From: an uncultured Bacteroidota bacterium
GTDB taxonomy: Bacteria > Bacteroidota > Bacteroidia > Chitinophagales > LD1
Length of the DNA stretch: 46,560 nt
Direction: 5' to 3'
NCBI GenBank assembly: GCA_903861145.1
Contig: CAIOTH010000095.1
Location: 1-46,560, forward strand
Shown: positions 8,581 through 16,866 of the stretch, in pieces
Layout: each line of letters begins with the position of its first letter
Position numbering within the stretch: position 1 is the stretch's first letter
Translations under genes and position numbers: made by a program
The notes under the pieces: generated by a model
Seen by the model: only the letters and a program-made list of their open reading frames with translations
What the model was told of the DNA's origin: nothing
Databases searched by the model: none

Positions 8581-10137
8581 CTAATACCTTTGGTCAGTAT
8601 CAACCGGTGGCGGCGTGTAGCGGCGTTGTTGCGTTTTTTGTTGTGTAGTATTTTTACCTCCGGCTTCAAATTTCCAGCCAACAGTAAGCAAAATGGTAGA
8701 TGAGTTATAAATACTGTTTACCGGGTAATTATAATTGCTCATTTGCACCGTGGCATCTTTCGACCAGCCGTAAACATAAGCTACATCAGCATAAAAATGC
8801 TTTAACCGCACTCCAATACCGGCACTAATGGCGTTTCTTACATCATTATAACCTGCGGTAACTTGTTGTCCGCTTTTGTATGGTGAAGAAGAGAAAGAAT
8901 AACCAGCCCGCAACCTTACAATCTTAATAGCCGCTTCAACACCGGCGTGTATGGTATGGGTATAGGTATAAGTACTCTTCATCCCATCGTTATAATACGT
9001 TTGGTAATTCAGCGAATCGTTTGGAACATGTATACGTTGCGCACCCAGGTTCTGCAATTCATAATCAACCGAAATAAATCCAAATTGTTTGTAGTAAAAA
9101 CTAGCACTAAAAACGCCTTTCATAGGGGTGCGAAATCCATATTGAAAGGTAGGCAAATTAGCAGGGCCACTTACATTGTAAACCGCGGTATCTTCACTAA
9201 AATTAAGTGTGTAATCTTCGTGTATAGCATACCAGGTAGGCAGGTGATAAGCTGCACCAACCCGCATCCACGGAAAAGGCCTGTAGATAAGGCCGATTAT
9301 TCCGTTAAAGCCATAACCCGACTCGGAAATTACAGTGTTCATAGAGTAATCCTGTATCTGGTTGGTTTGCGGTGAGGTAGGAGTTTCGGAAATAGTGCTT
9401 GATACACTATACCCCAAAATCGGAACAGCTAAATCAACACCCAAATAAAGTTTATCGAGCAGGTTAAAACCAAACGCAGCATCAATACGATTAATGCCAC
9501 CTCTTGTTTCAATATCTCCATGTTGTAAAACAGGGGCCTTCACGTTACTGAAATAGGATCCTCCATTGATATTTTGCCCAATTAAATTGGTAAGGCTGGC
9601 AATCTGCACTTCGGGCGCGAAAGAGGTTGCTGGTTGGTGGTAATAATTCATCAGGTCAACGTACCCGTCAATTAATGATTTATTGGTATTGGTAGCGCCG
9701 TATGTTTGGCTACGCGTAAAAATGCCCTGTTGCTGAAAATTAAGTGCAAACGAAAAAGCCCTTAATACAGGCTCAGCGTTATCATCCCCTTTCTTTTTAT
9801 AAAGCTTGCTAAACTCAAATCCACCCTGGGCCAAAAAGAATGCAGGCTTGTGAACAAAAGTATGGCTGCCATCATAAATGCCTTCGTTATTACCTATTTG
9901 AACCAGTGGGGTGATCGAAAAATCGGTTGAGCGATATAAACCCAGCCCGGCAGGATTAATGCTGATACCACCCATATCTGCACCTACTGAGCCGTATGCT
10001 CCACCGGAGCCGGCTGTGCGGGCAGTACCGCTAAGGCCTGTACGGCACCATGATGCAGTAGCATCAGCAGGGATATTTTGTGCAAACGAAAAACGGCTTA
10101 ATAGTAAAAGTGCTACAACAAATTTTGTCCTCATCAT
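8581..10137 (-). CDS. FadL/OMPP1-type outer membrane transport protein
   Basis: A 518-residue outer membrane barrel. It has a signal peptide (MMRTKFVVALLLLSRFSFAQ), then a Gly/Ala-rich stretch and INPAGLGLYRSTDFSI, the NPAGL-type motif of the FadL/TodX/OMPP1 family, followed by many alternating beta-strands ending in ILLTVGWKFEAGG. FadL proteins carry long-chain fatty acids or other hydrophobic compounds across the outer membrane; the substrate here is unknown. The C-terminal extension after the last strand (about 25 residues, Gln/Thr/Pro/Arg-rich) is unusual because most barrels end at the last strand. It lies downstream of the Gly-rich gene but is separated by a terminator, so it probably has its own promoter. 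Confidence 0.75.
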   Translation of the reverse strand: MMRTKFVVALLLLSRFSFAQNIPADATASWCRTGLSGTARTAGSGGAYGSVGADMGGISINPAGLGLYRSTDFSITPLVQIGNNEGIYDGSHTFVHKPAFFLAQGGFEFSKLYKKKGDDNAEPVLRAFSFALNFQQQGIFTRSQTYGATNTNKSLIDGYVDLMNYYHQPATSFAPEVQIASLTNLIGQNINGGSYFSNVKAPVLQHGDIETRGGINRIDAAFGFNLLDKLYLGVDLAVPILGYSVSSTISETPTSPQTNQIQDYSMNTVISESGYGFNGIIGLIYRPFPWMRVGAAYHLPTWYAIHEDYTLNFSEDTAVYNVSGPANLPTFQYGFRTPMKGVFSASFYYKQFGFISVDYELQNLGAQRIHVPNDSLNYQTYYNDGMKSTYTYTHTIHAGVEAAIKIVRLRAGYSFSSSPYKSGQQVTAGYNDVRNAISAGIGVRLKHFYADVAYVYGWSKDATVQMSNYNYPVNSIYNSSTILLTVGWKFEAGGKNTTQQKTQQRRYTPPPVDTDQRY

Positions 10138-10155
10138 TACGTAAGTTCTATTGCG

Positions 10156-10190
10156 AAAAAAACGGAACCCTTTTTAGAGATTCCGTTTTC
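10156..10190 (-). terminator. Intrinsic terminator after the Gly/Tyr-rich gene
   Basis: On the minus strand AAAACGGAA pairs with TTCCGTTTT around a 13-base loop and runs into a T-tract. It lies about 20 bases after the stop of the gene at 10211-11365 and upstream of the FadL-like gene. Confidence 0.8.
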
Positions 10191-10210
10191 TAATTATTTT
10201 ATGCTATCGT

Positions 10211-11365
10211 TTAACGATGTCCTCCACCGCCCCCACCTGAATGGCCCCCACCGCCGCCGCCGCTTGAATGGCTTCCGCCACCGCCGCTATTTCCTCCATG
10301 GCTTCCGCCGCTGTTTCCACCGCTATAACCGCCGTGGTATCCACCACTGTTACCGCCAGAATTGTGAGCCGGCGCCTGCGAACTTCTTGATTGCGAATAG
10401 TTACCACCATTGCTATGGCTTTGATAGTTGCCACCTTGTTGTGCAGGCTGGCTATGTTGCTGTGCAGATTGCCCACCTCTTGGTTGGCTTGAATATGCCT
10501 GGCTTTGCGATACCCCGTTATTGTTATGCGCACCGGCGCCCGACTTATTATTGTTCCAACCACTTGGTGCAACCGCTTTCCAACCACTATTAGAATTTAC
10601 TGCCTGGGCTTTTCCCGATTGAGACGCACGATTATTTACCTGGTTACTTTCGGCATGAGCGTAACCTCCGGAGTTAAAGCCCGAATGGCCTGTAATTCCG
10701 GTTCCATGTGCCGTAAGGCCACTGCGGTTGCCAAAGTAATAACCGTTATTGGCAAGTCCATAACCGGTACCAAAGGTGTGCCCATAGCCAAAGCCATGTC
10801 CGTAACCCCAACCTCTGCCATATCCGCCGTAACCCCATCCTCTACCATAGCCATATCCATAATAACCGCACATGCCATAAGGGCTATACCATGGGCTGTA
10901 CCAGCCACCTATGCCCCAACCCAAATTCCATCCCCAATATTCGCCGTAGTAAGGATAACCATAACCTAAACCGCCAAATCCATAACCGCCCCAGCCCCAA
11001 TAATACGCCGGTGTGTAAGCATAATCATAATAACCAAGACCCATTCCGCAACCTCCGCCATAAAAGCGCTCTAGTTGCGATGAGTAATTATTATCGCTGT
11101 AGTAGTTGTTATTTATAGTATTACCGTTGCTATCAACGTATGTTTTGCTTGATTGCAATTTGTAATCGCCCGATTGGTAGCCATCAGGGGTTTGCTGGTT
11201 GCTATAATTCTGACTTCCCCGATTTTCCTGGTTCGAACTATTGGCATTGCCCTTATCGTTGCCCGGAGAATAATATGCATCATCGCTATTTTGAGCACCG
11301 GCATTCAGCACCAAAAATATATTGAAGCAAAAGGTTGCTATAAAAACTACGATTAGGCGTTTCAT
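10211..11365 (-). CDS. Secreted Gly/Tyr/Trp-rich low-complexity protein
   Basis: A 384-residue secreted protein with signal peptide (MKRLIVVFIATFCFNIFLVL, then NAGAQ). The N-terminal part is Asn/Ser/Gln-rich with DDAYYSPGNDKGN, NGNTINNNYYSDNNYSSQLE and RFYGGG. Residues about 103-210 are dominated by Gly, Tyr and Trp (YYWGWGGYGFGGLGYGYPYY), and the end is Gly/Ser/His-rich (GGGHSGGGGGGHR). I recall secreted proteins of this general make-up in other Bacteroidota, often misnamed vitellogenin-like; I cannot name a function. The composition resembles adhesive or self-assembling proteins. A perfect TAAATTTG promoter element lies 25 bases upstream, and it is transcribed divergently from proS. Confidence 0.75.
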   Translation of the reverse strand: MKRLIVVFIATFCFNIFLVLNAGAQNSDDAYYSPGNDKGNANSSNQENRGSQNYSNQQTPDGYQSGDYKLQSSKTYVDSNGNTINNNYYSDNNYSSQLERFYGGGCGMGLGYYDYAYTPAYYWGWGGYGFGGLGYGYPYYGEYWGWNLGWGIGGWYSPWYSPYGMCGYYGYGYGRGWGYGGYGRGWGYGHGFGYGHTFGTGYGLANNGYYFGNRSGLTAHGTGITGHSGFNSGGYAHAESNQVNNRASQSGKAQAVNSNSGWKAVAPSGWNNNKSGAGAHNNNGVSQSQAYSSQPRGGQSAQQHSQPAQQGGNYQSHSNGGNYSQSRSSQAPAHNSGGNSGGYHGGYSGGNSGGSHGGNSGGGGSHSSGGGGGGHSGGGGGGHR

Positions 11366-11390
11366 AAGTCTCCGGTTTTGGTTGGTTTGA

Positions 11391-11398
11391 CAAATTTA
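11391..11398 (-). promoter_or_regulatory. -7 element TAAATTTG for the Gly/Tyr-rich gene
   Basis: On the minus strand TAAATTTG matches TAnnTTTG, with a TTG box 23 bases further upstream (complement of 11422-11424). The predicted leader is about 22 nt. Confidence 0.6.
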
Positions 11399-11433
11399 GT
11401 TTAAAAGAGTTTAAGCCCCCTCAACGATTTTGA

Positions 11434-11441
11434 TATTTTTG
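11434..11441 (+). promoter_or_regulatory. -7 element TATTTTTG for proS
   Basis: TATTTTTG matches TAnnTTTG. It would start transcription near 11445 and give a leader of about 73 nt before the proS ATG. It lies in the same divergent region as the opposing promoter at 11391-11398. Confidence 0.5.
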
Positions 11442-11517
11442 ACGAATTATTAACAGTAAACATCATTATTAACAATATTACCTGATAACAATCAATTAAA
11501 CCTCTACTAATATAACA

Positions 11518-12990
11518 ATGGCCAAAGAAATTACATCAAAACTTAACGATTATTCACAGTGGTATAACGACCTGGTAATTAAAGGCGGATTAGCAGATCA
11601 TAGCAGTGTGCGCGGGTGCATGGTTATTAAACCATACGGTTATGCTATTTGGGAAAAAATGCAAGCCGCGCTCGATAAAATGTTTAAAGACACCGGACAC
11701 GTTAACGCTTACTTTCCGCTGTTTATACCTAAAAGTTTTTTGAGCAAAGAAGCCTCGCATATTGAAGGCTTTGCCAAGGAGTGCGCCGTGGTAACACATT
11801 ACCGGTTAATTAACGACCCAAATGGCAAAGGCGTTATTGTAGACCCTGATGCTAAGTTGGAGGAAGAATTAATTGTTCGCCCTACCTCTGAGACTATAAT
11901 CTGGAATACCTATAAAAACTGGATACAATCATATCGTGATTTGCCATTATTAATTAACCAGTGGGCTAACGTGGTACGTTGGGAAATGCGCACCCGTTTG
12001 TTTTTGCGCACGGCAGAGTTTTTATGGCAAGAAGGGCACACCGCACACTCAACTGCAAAAGAAGCAGTTGAAGAAACGGAAAGAATGCTTGATGTGTATG
12101 CAACTTTTGTTGAAGAATTTATGGCCTTGCCTGTATTGAAAGGAAAGAAAACACCTAACGAAAGATTTGCCGGTGCCATTGATACTTATTGCATTGAAGC
12201 CATGATGGGCGATGGACAAGCTTTGCAGGCTGGTACTTCGCACTTTTTGGGGCAAAACTTCGCTAAAGCTTTTGATGTTCAGTTTTTGAATAAGGAAGGT
12301 AAATTGGAATATGTATATGCTACCAGCTGGGGCGTTTCAACGCGTTTGATTGGTGCGCTAATTATGGCGCACAGCGATGATGATGGGTTGGTATTGCCTC
12401 CTAAAATGGCGCCTTTGCAAGTGGTGATAGTGCCTATTTTTAAAGGTGAAGAAGATTTGAATAAGTTGCAGGAAAAATGCGAGCCTTTGATGAAGGAATT
12501 AAAGGCCAAAGATATTTCGGTAAAGCTTGATACCGATGATACCAAGCGCCCCGGCTTTAAATTTGCTGAGTATGAACTAAAAGGCGTACCGGTTAGATTA
12601 GCTATGGGTATGCGCGATTACGAAGCAGGCACTGTTGAAGTAGCACGCCGCGATACGAAAGAAAAATCATCGCAAAAGTTTGATGGTATTGGTACTTACA
12701 TAGAAAACCTGCTAACAGAAATACAGCAGAACATTTACAACAAAGCCAAAGCCTTCCGCGATGCAAACATTCGCGAAGTAAATAGCTGGGATGACTTTTT
12801 GAAGACCATTGAACAGCCCGGCTTTATATCAGCCCATTGGGATGGAACATCAGAAACTGAAGAAAAAATTAAAGAATTAACGAAGGCAACTATCCGCTGC
12901 ATACCACTCAACAATCCTCAGCAAGATGGTGTTTGTGTATTTAGTGGCAAGCCTAGTAAAGAAAGGGTTATTTTTGCAAGAGCCTATTAA
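11518..12990 (+). CDS. proS: Prolyl-tRNA synthetase, short (archaeal/eukaryotic-like) type
   Basis: This class II synthetase charges tRNA-Pro with proline in the cytoplasm. It has 490 residues, the length of the ProS type without the YbaK-like editing insertion. Visible signatures are [13 protein letters not shown] near the start, then [20 protein letters not shown] (motif 2), [28 protein letters not shown], and [20 protein letters not shown] (motif 3). The anticodon-binding domain contains [13 protein letters not shown], and the C-terminal zinc-like region ends VIFARAY, the usual family end. It starts at ATG after an AT-rich leader. Its TAA stop is the first three bases of a repeat element (TAATACAATGGAACGCTG), the same junction seen at folA and at the PorU2 gene. 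Confidence 0.95.
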   Translation: MAKEITSKLNDYSQWYNDLVIKGGLADHSSVRGCMVIKPYGYAIWEKMQAALDKMFKDTGHVNAYFPLFIPKSFLSKEASHIEGFAKECAVVTHYRLINDPNGKGVIVDPDAKLEEELIVRPTSETIIWNTYKNWIQSYRDLPLLINQWANVVRWEMRTRLFLRTAEFLWQEGHTAHSTAKEAVEETERMLDVYATFVEEFMALPVLKGKKTPNERFAGAIDTYCIEAMMGDGQALQAGTSHFLGQNFAKAFDVQFLNKEGKLEYVYATSWGVSTRLIGALIMAHSDDDGLVLPPKMAPLQVVIVPIFKGEEDLNKLQEKCEPLMKELKAKDISVKLDTDDTKRPGFKFAEYELKGVPVRLAMGMRDYEAGTVEVARRDTKEKSSQKFDGIGTYIENLLTEIQQNIYNKAKAFRDANIREVNSWDDFLKTIEQPGFISAHWDGTSETEEKIKELTKATIRCIPLNNPQQDGVCVFSGKPSKERVIFARAY

Positions 12991-13125
12991 TACAATGGAA
13001 CGCTGATTTTTTATGATGCTTATGGTGCATTATGATTTATGAAAGGGTTTTAAATTCATTTTTTATTTATGTAGTTATTCTTCTAATCATTCCTCAATCA
13101 TAAAAATCATAACAAATCAGCGTTC
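12987..13125. repeat. GAACGCTG inverted-repeat element, copy A
   Basis: The left end runs from the proS stop codon as TAATACAATGGAACGCTG and continues to a TTTTTTATGATG stretch; the right end is the inverted form ATCATAACAAATCAGCGTTC. The core from GAACG to CGTTC spans 12998-13125 (128 bp). The centre is AT-rich, has no open frame, and shows no obvious similarity to the centres of copies B and C. Confidence 0.85.
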
Positions 13126-13140
13126 TATAAATAATAACCT

Positions 13141-13536
13141 ATGAAAGAAAGATTTTTGAATGCATTCCGCAATTGGGTGCCTGAGACCGAGATGACAGTA
13201 AAAGTAAGGTTTGTAAAAAAAGGAACTGATACACCTTTAACCGGCGATAACTATACCGTTAGGTTATACGACCGTGAAATTTTTCAGGATGATGAATACC
13301 TGGGCCATGCACAGCTAAACGAACGTGGTGAGGCGCACATTCACTTCTCTCCTACCGATATTAGAAACTATCATTTGGGTTTTGAAGAACTACCTGACCT
13401 TTACATTTTACTTTTTGATGGTGACGTGGTTCATTACCAAAGTAAGGTTTGGGAAAATGTAGATTTTGAAAAGCTGGGACTGCTTGATATTAATGAAGGC
13501 GAAGTGCTAAACTTTGGCACTTTTTATGTGGACTAA
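13141..13536 (+). CDS. Hypothetical protein, 131 residues, beta-rich
   Basis: I do not recognise this protein with certainty. It begins MKERFLNAFRNWVPETEMTV, has no signal peptide or membrane segment, and alternates strand-like segments (MTVKVRFVKKG, YTVRLYDREIF, YILLFDGDVVHYQSKVW) with an acidic end (INEGEVLNFGTFYVD). The pattern suggests a small beta-sandwich, perhaps transthyretin- or C2-like, and probably cytoplasmic; this is inference only. It is enclosed by repeat copies A and B, whose outer 32 bases are perfect inverted repeats, so the whole gene lies on a segment that could in principle invert. It has no visible promoter of its own apart from the repeat. Confidence 0.7.
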   Translation: MKERFLNAFRNWVPETEMTVKVRFVKKGTDTPLTGDNYTVRLYDREIFQDDEYLGHAQLNERGEAHIHFSPTDIRNYHLGFEELPDLYILLFDGDVVHYQSKVWENVDFEKLGLLDINEGEVLNFGTFYVD

Positions 13537-13548
13537 TCAAAGGAAATA

Positions 13549-13705
13549 GAACGCTGATTAGTTATGATTTTTATGATAAAATTCAGTGATTATTTTTCTA
13601 AATTTCCTTAATTGAGTTGTTGTGAAATAATTTTCAGCTTCCGGAATTTGGTACGTTGTATTGGGATCATAAACATCATAAAAAATCAGCGTTCCATTGT
13701 ATTAA
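13549..13705. repeat. GAACGCTG inverted-repeat element, copy B
   Basis: The core runs from GAACGCTGATTAGTTATGAT on the left to ATCATAAAAAATCAGCGTTC on the right (13549-13694). On the minus strand the right end continues to TAATACAATGGAACGCTG, where TAA is the folA stop codon. It lies between the convergent genes at 13141 and folA and could form a long hairpin that ends both transcripts. Confidence 0.85.
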
Positions 13706-14205
13706 CCCCTCTCTAACACCACAAAATCAAAATGGTATTTGTGTTTTTCATCGGCCCAGTGGGTTTCGGTGCTAACCACTTTCCAATACTCATTTAATAT
13801 ATCGGGCGAAAAAGTATCTGCTTCAATAAAAGTGGCGTGTACTTTGGTAAGATATACTTTATCGGTTTTAGGAAATACCTGCTTGTAAATTTCACCTCCG
13901 CCGATAACCATTAGCTCAGTTTCTCCGGCTTTTTTCGCTACCGTAATACCTTCATCCAAATCCTTCACAACAACGGCCCCGTCTGCTTTAAAATCCTTTT
14001 GGCGGGTAACTATAATATTAACCCGGTCGGTAAGTGGCCTGAACTTTGGGGGAATGCTCTCCCACGTTTTTCTGCCCATTAATACATGATGGCCGGTAGT
14101 TACCTCTTTAAAATACTTCATGTCTTTGGGCAAATGCCATAGCAGAGCACCGCCTGCGCCTATGGCATTGTTATCTGATACTGCAACAACAATTGAAATT
14201 TTCAT
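13702..14205 (-). CDS. folA: Dihydrofolate reductase
   Basis: This enzyme reduces dihydrofolate to tetrahydrofolate with NADPH, supplying one-carbon carriers for thymidylate and purine synthesis. It has 167 residues, normal for the family. The sequence shows ISIVVAVSDNNAIGAGGAL, then LLWHLPKDMKYFKEVT with the substrate-binding acidic residue D28, HHVLMGRKTWESIPPKFRPL, ELMVIGGGEIYKQVFP, and EADTFSP. The start at ATG 14205 gives the standard N-terminus. No thyA is adjacent, although that pairing is common. Its stop codon TAA forms the outer end of repeat copy B. Upstream lies a hairpin overlapping a possible -7 element. Confidence 0.95.
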   Translation of the reverse strand: MKISIVVAVSDNNAIGAGGALLWHLPKDMKYFKEVTTGHHVLMGRKTWESIPPKFRPLTDRVNIIVTRQKDFKADGAVVVKDLDEGITVAKKAGETELMVIGGGEIYKQVFPKTDKVYLTKVHATFIEADTFSPDILNEYWKVVSTETHWADEKHKYHFDFVVLERG

Positions 14206-14215
14206 AAAAGCTCTT

Positions 14216-14241
14216 TTACTTTAACCTATGCGCTAAAGTAA
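14216..14241 (-). promoter_or_regulatory. Dyad overlapping the possible folA promoter
   Basis: TTACTTTA and TAAAGTAA form perfect 8-base inverted arms around a 10-base centre, 11 bases upstream of the folA ATG. On the minus strand one arm contains TACTTTAG, a one-mismatch version of TAnnTTTG. This could be an operator over the promoter, or only a hairpin in the leader. Confidence 0.35.
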
Positions 14242-14325
14242 GCTTTAATGTTAATTCAATTAAACGTGCAATAAAGGGCTAATCTGAAAAAACTGTTTAG
14301 TTTTAAATCACAAAACCAAAACAAT

Positions 14326-14829
14326 ATGGACCAAAAAATGATGGTAAACCTGGCCGCAGCTGCTGTGCCGGTGCTTGTTGGTGCAATATGGTATAATCCC
14401 TATTTGCTGGGCGCGTTATGGAGCAATACTGCAGGCATTGCTAAAGAAAAAATGACCGGTAGCAAACTGGCTATTACCGTTGTGCTAAGCTACATTGCCG
14501 GTTATTACATTGCACGTTCATTAGGCTCCATCGTTATACATCAGCACGGCATTTATTCAATGCTGGCAGGTGAGCCCGAGATGCAGGACAAGGGATCGGC
14601 ATTGGCAATTACGGTGCAGGGGTTAATGGATAAATATGGGCATAACTTCCGCACCTTTAAGCATGGCGCATACCATGGTATGTTTATGGGGCTATGGGTT
14701 ATTTTGCCTGTGCTGGTTATTATTGGTTTTATGGAATGCAAAAAGATAAGCTGGATATTAATACATGCTGCCTTTTGGGTTATTTGCCTGGCATTAATGG
14801 GTGGTATTGTTTGCGAGTATATGCCGTAA
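14326..14829 (+). CDS. DUF1761 family membrane protein
   Basis: A 167-residue integral membrane protein with about four hydrophobic helices. The opening MVNLAAAAVPVLVGAIWYNP followed by LLGALWSNTAGI matches the DUF1761 family, whose function is unknown. Further helices are LAITVVLSYIAGYYIARSLG, MFMGLWVILPVLVIIGF and SWILIHAAFWVICLALMGGI. A loop between helices 2 and 3 is unusually long for a small protein of this kind, with HGAYHGMFMG. It is transcribed divergently from folA and is followed after about 90 bases by the M48 protease gene, perhaps on the same transcript. No catalytic motif is visible. Confidence 0.75.
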   Translation: MDQKMMVNLAAAAVPVLVGAIWYNPYLLGALWSNTAGIAKEKMTGSKLAITVVLSYIAGYYIARSLGSIVIHQHGIYSMLAGEPEMQDKGSALAITVQGLMDKYGHNFRTFKHGAYHGMFMGLWVILPVLVIIGFMECKKISWILIHAAFWVICLALMGGIVCEYMP

Positions 14830-14840
14830 AAAGCGCCATA

Positions 14841-14880
14841 GAATATCGAATAATGAATATCCAATTTTGAATATTGAAAT
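14841..14880. repeat. AT-rich GAATAT-type intergenic repeat
   Basis: The sequence is a run of variants of one short unit (GAATATCGAATAATGAATAT, then CCAATTTTGAATATTGAAAT). Similar GAATATTGAA runs are familiar to me from other Bacteroidota intergenic DNA; this is recall, not a search result. Only one copy occurs in this window. Confidence 0.5.
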
Positions 14881-14917
14881 GAATTCGTTTTTTGCATTAA
14901 AATCAATTTACCCGTTC

Positions 14918-16225
14918 ATGAAAAAAGCAATTTTTCTTCTCTTCGTTTTATGTGGAATGATTTCGTTAAATACTCAAGCACAGGCTTCGGATACCGCGCA
15001 AGCTGCGGCGGTAGATTCTGCCAAACTAACGTCCGCGGTACAGGCTGCGCCCTTTAACGTTGATTCGGCCACGGAGCATTGGTTGAATACGCTTACGCCT
15101 GCCCAGCGTGCAAAATCTGACGCTTATTTTGAAGGGGGTTATTGGTTACTACTTTGGAACACATTGTACGCCGTTTTAATTGGTGCCATCTTTTTGTTAA
15201 CCGGTTTATCGGGCCGAATTAAAAAACCGGTTAGCAGGTTTGGAAATGTGAATGTTCAAAACCTGTTTTACGGGGTTATTTATATCCTGCTTTCATGGGT
15301 GCTTTTATTTCCCATGAATGTTTACCAGGGCTATTGCAGGGAACATAAATATGCTTTATCGAATTTAAGTTTTGGTGCGTGGTTACAGGAAGACTTAATA
15401 GGCCTGGCTATAATGACGGTATTTGGCAGTATTATATTGGTGCTGGTTTATATAGCCATGCGCCGTGCCGAAAAAAGATGGTGGCTTTGGGGTGCAGGTA
15501 TTTGTATAGCATTTGGTGCCTTTGCCGCTTTTATTGCACCGGTGTGGTTGAGCCCTTTATTTAATAAATATCAACCACTGGCCGAGGGGCGGTTAAAAAC
15601 AGAAATCCTTTCACTGGCCCGTGCAAACAGCATACCTGCTGAGAATGTTTATCAATTTGATGCCTCAAAACAAAGCGACCGTGTAAGTGCCAATGTTAGC
15701 GGATTTGGAAGCACAACCCGTATTTCGTTAAACGATAATTTACTGCGCCGTTGCACACCGGCCGAAATTAAAGGCGTAATGGGGCATGAAATGGGGCATT
15801 ACGTAATGAACCACGTTTACAAAGGTTTGCTGGAAACGGCAGTATTTTTAGTAATACTTTTTGCACTGGTTAATTTTCTATTTCAACTGATGCTGAGCAA
15901 ATATGGCCACCGGTTCGGTATCAAATCCATAGCGGATATTGCCGGCCTGCCGTTGTTGGTGGTTTTGTTTACTATAGTATCGTTTGTGTTTACCCCTGTA
16001 AGCAACACAATGGTACGCACACAGGAAACCGAGGCAGATATGTTTGGATTAAATGCTGCACGTGAACCGGATGGTGAAGCACATGTTGACATGATGCTAT
16101 CGGAATACCGTAAAATTGACCCGGCTTATTGGGAAGAAGTTATTTTTTACGACCACCCCAGCGGACGTAACCGGGTACACATGGCCATGCAATGGAAGGC
16201 AGAACATTTAAAGGATTGTAAATAG
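14918..16225 (+). CDS. M48-family membrane zinc metalloprotease (Ste24-like)
   Basis: A 435-residue membrane protease. I chose ATG 14918 because it starts a signal-like segment (MKKAIFLLFVLCGMISLNTQ); upstream in-frame starts would add a stretch read from intergenic repeat. Several transmembrane helices precede the catalytic core. The core has GVMGHEMGHYVMNHV with the HExxH zinc site at residues 290-294, and TQETEADMFGL with the likely third ligand E370. An M48_N-type region with NVYQFDASKQSDRVSANVSG precedes it, as in CAAX/Ste24-type enzymes. In bacteria such proteases take part in membrane or envelope protein quality control; the substrate here is not known. The next gene follows after 9 bases. 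Confidence 0.9.
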   Translation: MKKAIFLLFVLCGMISLNTQAQASDTAQAAAVDSAKLTSAVQAAPFNVDSATEHWLNTLTPAQRAKSDAYFEGGYWLLLWNTLYAVLIGAIFLLTGLSGRIKKPVSRFGNVNVQNLFYGVIYILLSWVLLFPMNVYQGYCREHKYALSNLSFGAWLQEDLIGLAIMTVFGSIILVLVYIAMRRAEKRWWLWGAGICIAFGAFAAFIAPVWLSPLFNKYQPLAEGRLKTEILSLARANSIPAENVYQFDASKQSDRVSANVSGFGSTTRISLNDNLLRRCTPAEIKGVMGHEMGHYVMNHVYKGLLETAVFLVILFALVNFLFQLMLSKYGHRFGIKSIADIAGLPLLVVLFTIVSFVFTPVSNTMVRTQETEADMFGLNAAREPDGEAHVDMMLSEYRKIDPAYWEEVIFYDHPSGRNRVHMAMQWKAEHLKDCK

Positions 16226-16234
16226 TATTTTGCT

Positions 16235-16852
16235 ATGCACAGGTTGAAATATGTTATTGCATCTACGGTTGTTTTGTTTCTTACATCCTTTGCCCCACAG
16301 GATTTACCAAAAACTTTTACCGACCTGCTCAGTCGCGCGGATATGATGTTTGAAGCGCCTAAAGACCTGGTACCGACGCCGGTAGTTTTTAACCATGCAA
16401 TGTCGTACGAATACGCTTTAAAATACCCGGATAAAAATTTTGAGATACGGTATGCAGTAAGGCCTGCCGATAATTTATGGAAGGAATATTATGCTGCGGA
16501 AAAGAACAAGAAGAAGGGAGATATAAATATTAGCCCCGATAGTATGTACACGGCAGCATTTCAAAGCATTATTGCCAATGCGTCTAACGGAGAGTATCCA
16601 AAAATTACGGAGTTTCAAAAGGCAGCGGTAAAGGCTGAATTTAACGCCGACTGGGGAGGGACTGCTTTCCTACATCCCAGAAAAGAGTTTGGGCAGGATT
16701 ATAAGTATTGCATGGTTGTGGCTATTCATAAAAATAAAGCCGGTGATGCTTACATATTTTATCTTTCCGATTCGGAAAATGAGTTTAGCGATACAGGATT
16801 TAAAGAACATGTGCTACCTGCATTTTACTCATTACTATTTAACAAGCTATAA
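16235..16852 (+). CDS. Secreted hypothetical protein, 205 residues
   Basis: I do not recognise this protein. It has a signal peptide (MHRLKYVIASTVVLFLTSFA), so it is probably periplasmic or outer-surface. The mature part contains FEIRYAVRPADNLWKEYY, a Lys-rich AEKNKKKGDIN loop, AEFNADWGGTAFLHP and DYKYCMVVAIHKNKAGDAYI followed by FYLSDSENEF. The last two segments look like paired beta-strands ending in an acidic turn. It lies 9 bases after the M48 protease gene and 14 bases before the patatin gene, which suggests one transcript. No catalytic motif is visible. Confidence 0.75.
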   Translation: MHRLKYVIASTVVLFLTSFAPQDLPKTFTDLLSRADMMFEAPKDLVPTPVVFNHAMSYEYALKYPDKNFEIRYAVRPADNLWKEYYAAEKNKKKGDINISPDSMYTAAFQSIIANASNGEYPKITEFQKAAVKAEFNADWGGTAFLHPRKEFGQDYKYCMVVAIHKNKAGDAYIFYLSDSENEFSDTGFKEHVLPAFYSLLFNKL

Positions 16853-16866
16853 TTAATACGAGGAAG

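Noticed and set aside
10204-10969. Several open frames on both strands over the Gly/Tyr-rich gene
   Set aside because: Low-complexity Gly/Ser/Tyr codons suppress stops in other frames. The minus-strand 384-residue frame has the signal peptide and promoter.
12987-13705. Composite transposon or insertion sequence carrying the 131-residue gene
   Set aside because: There is no transposase, no target duplication, and a third copy (36479) stands alone; the ends are better explained as a small repeat family.
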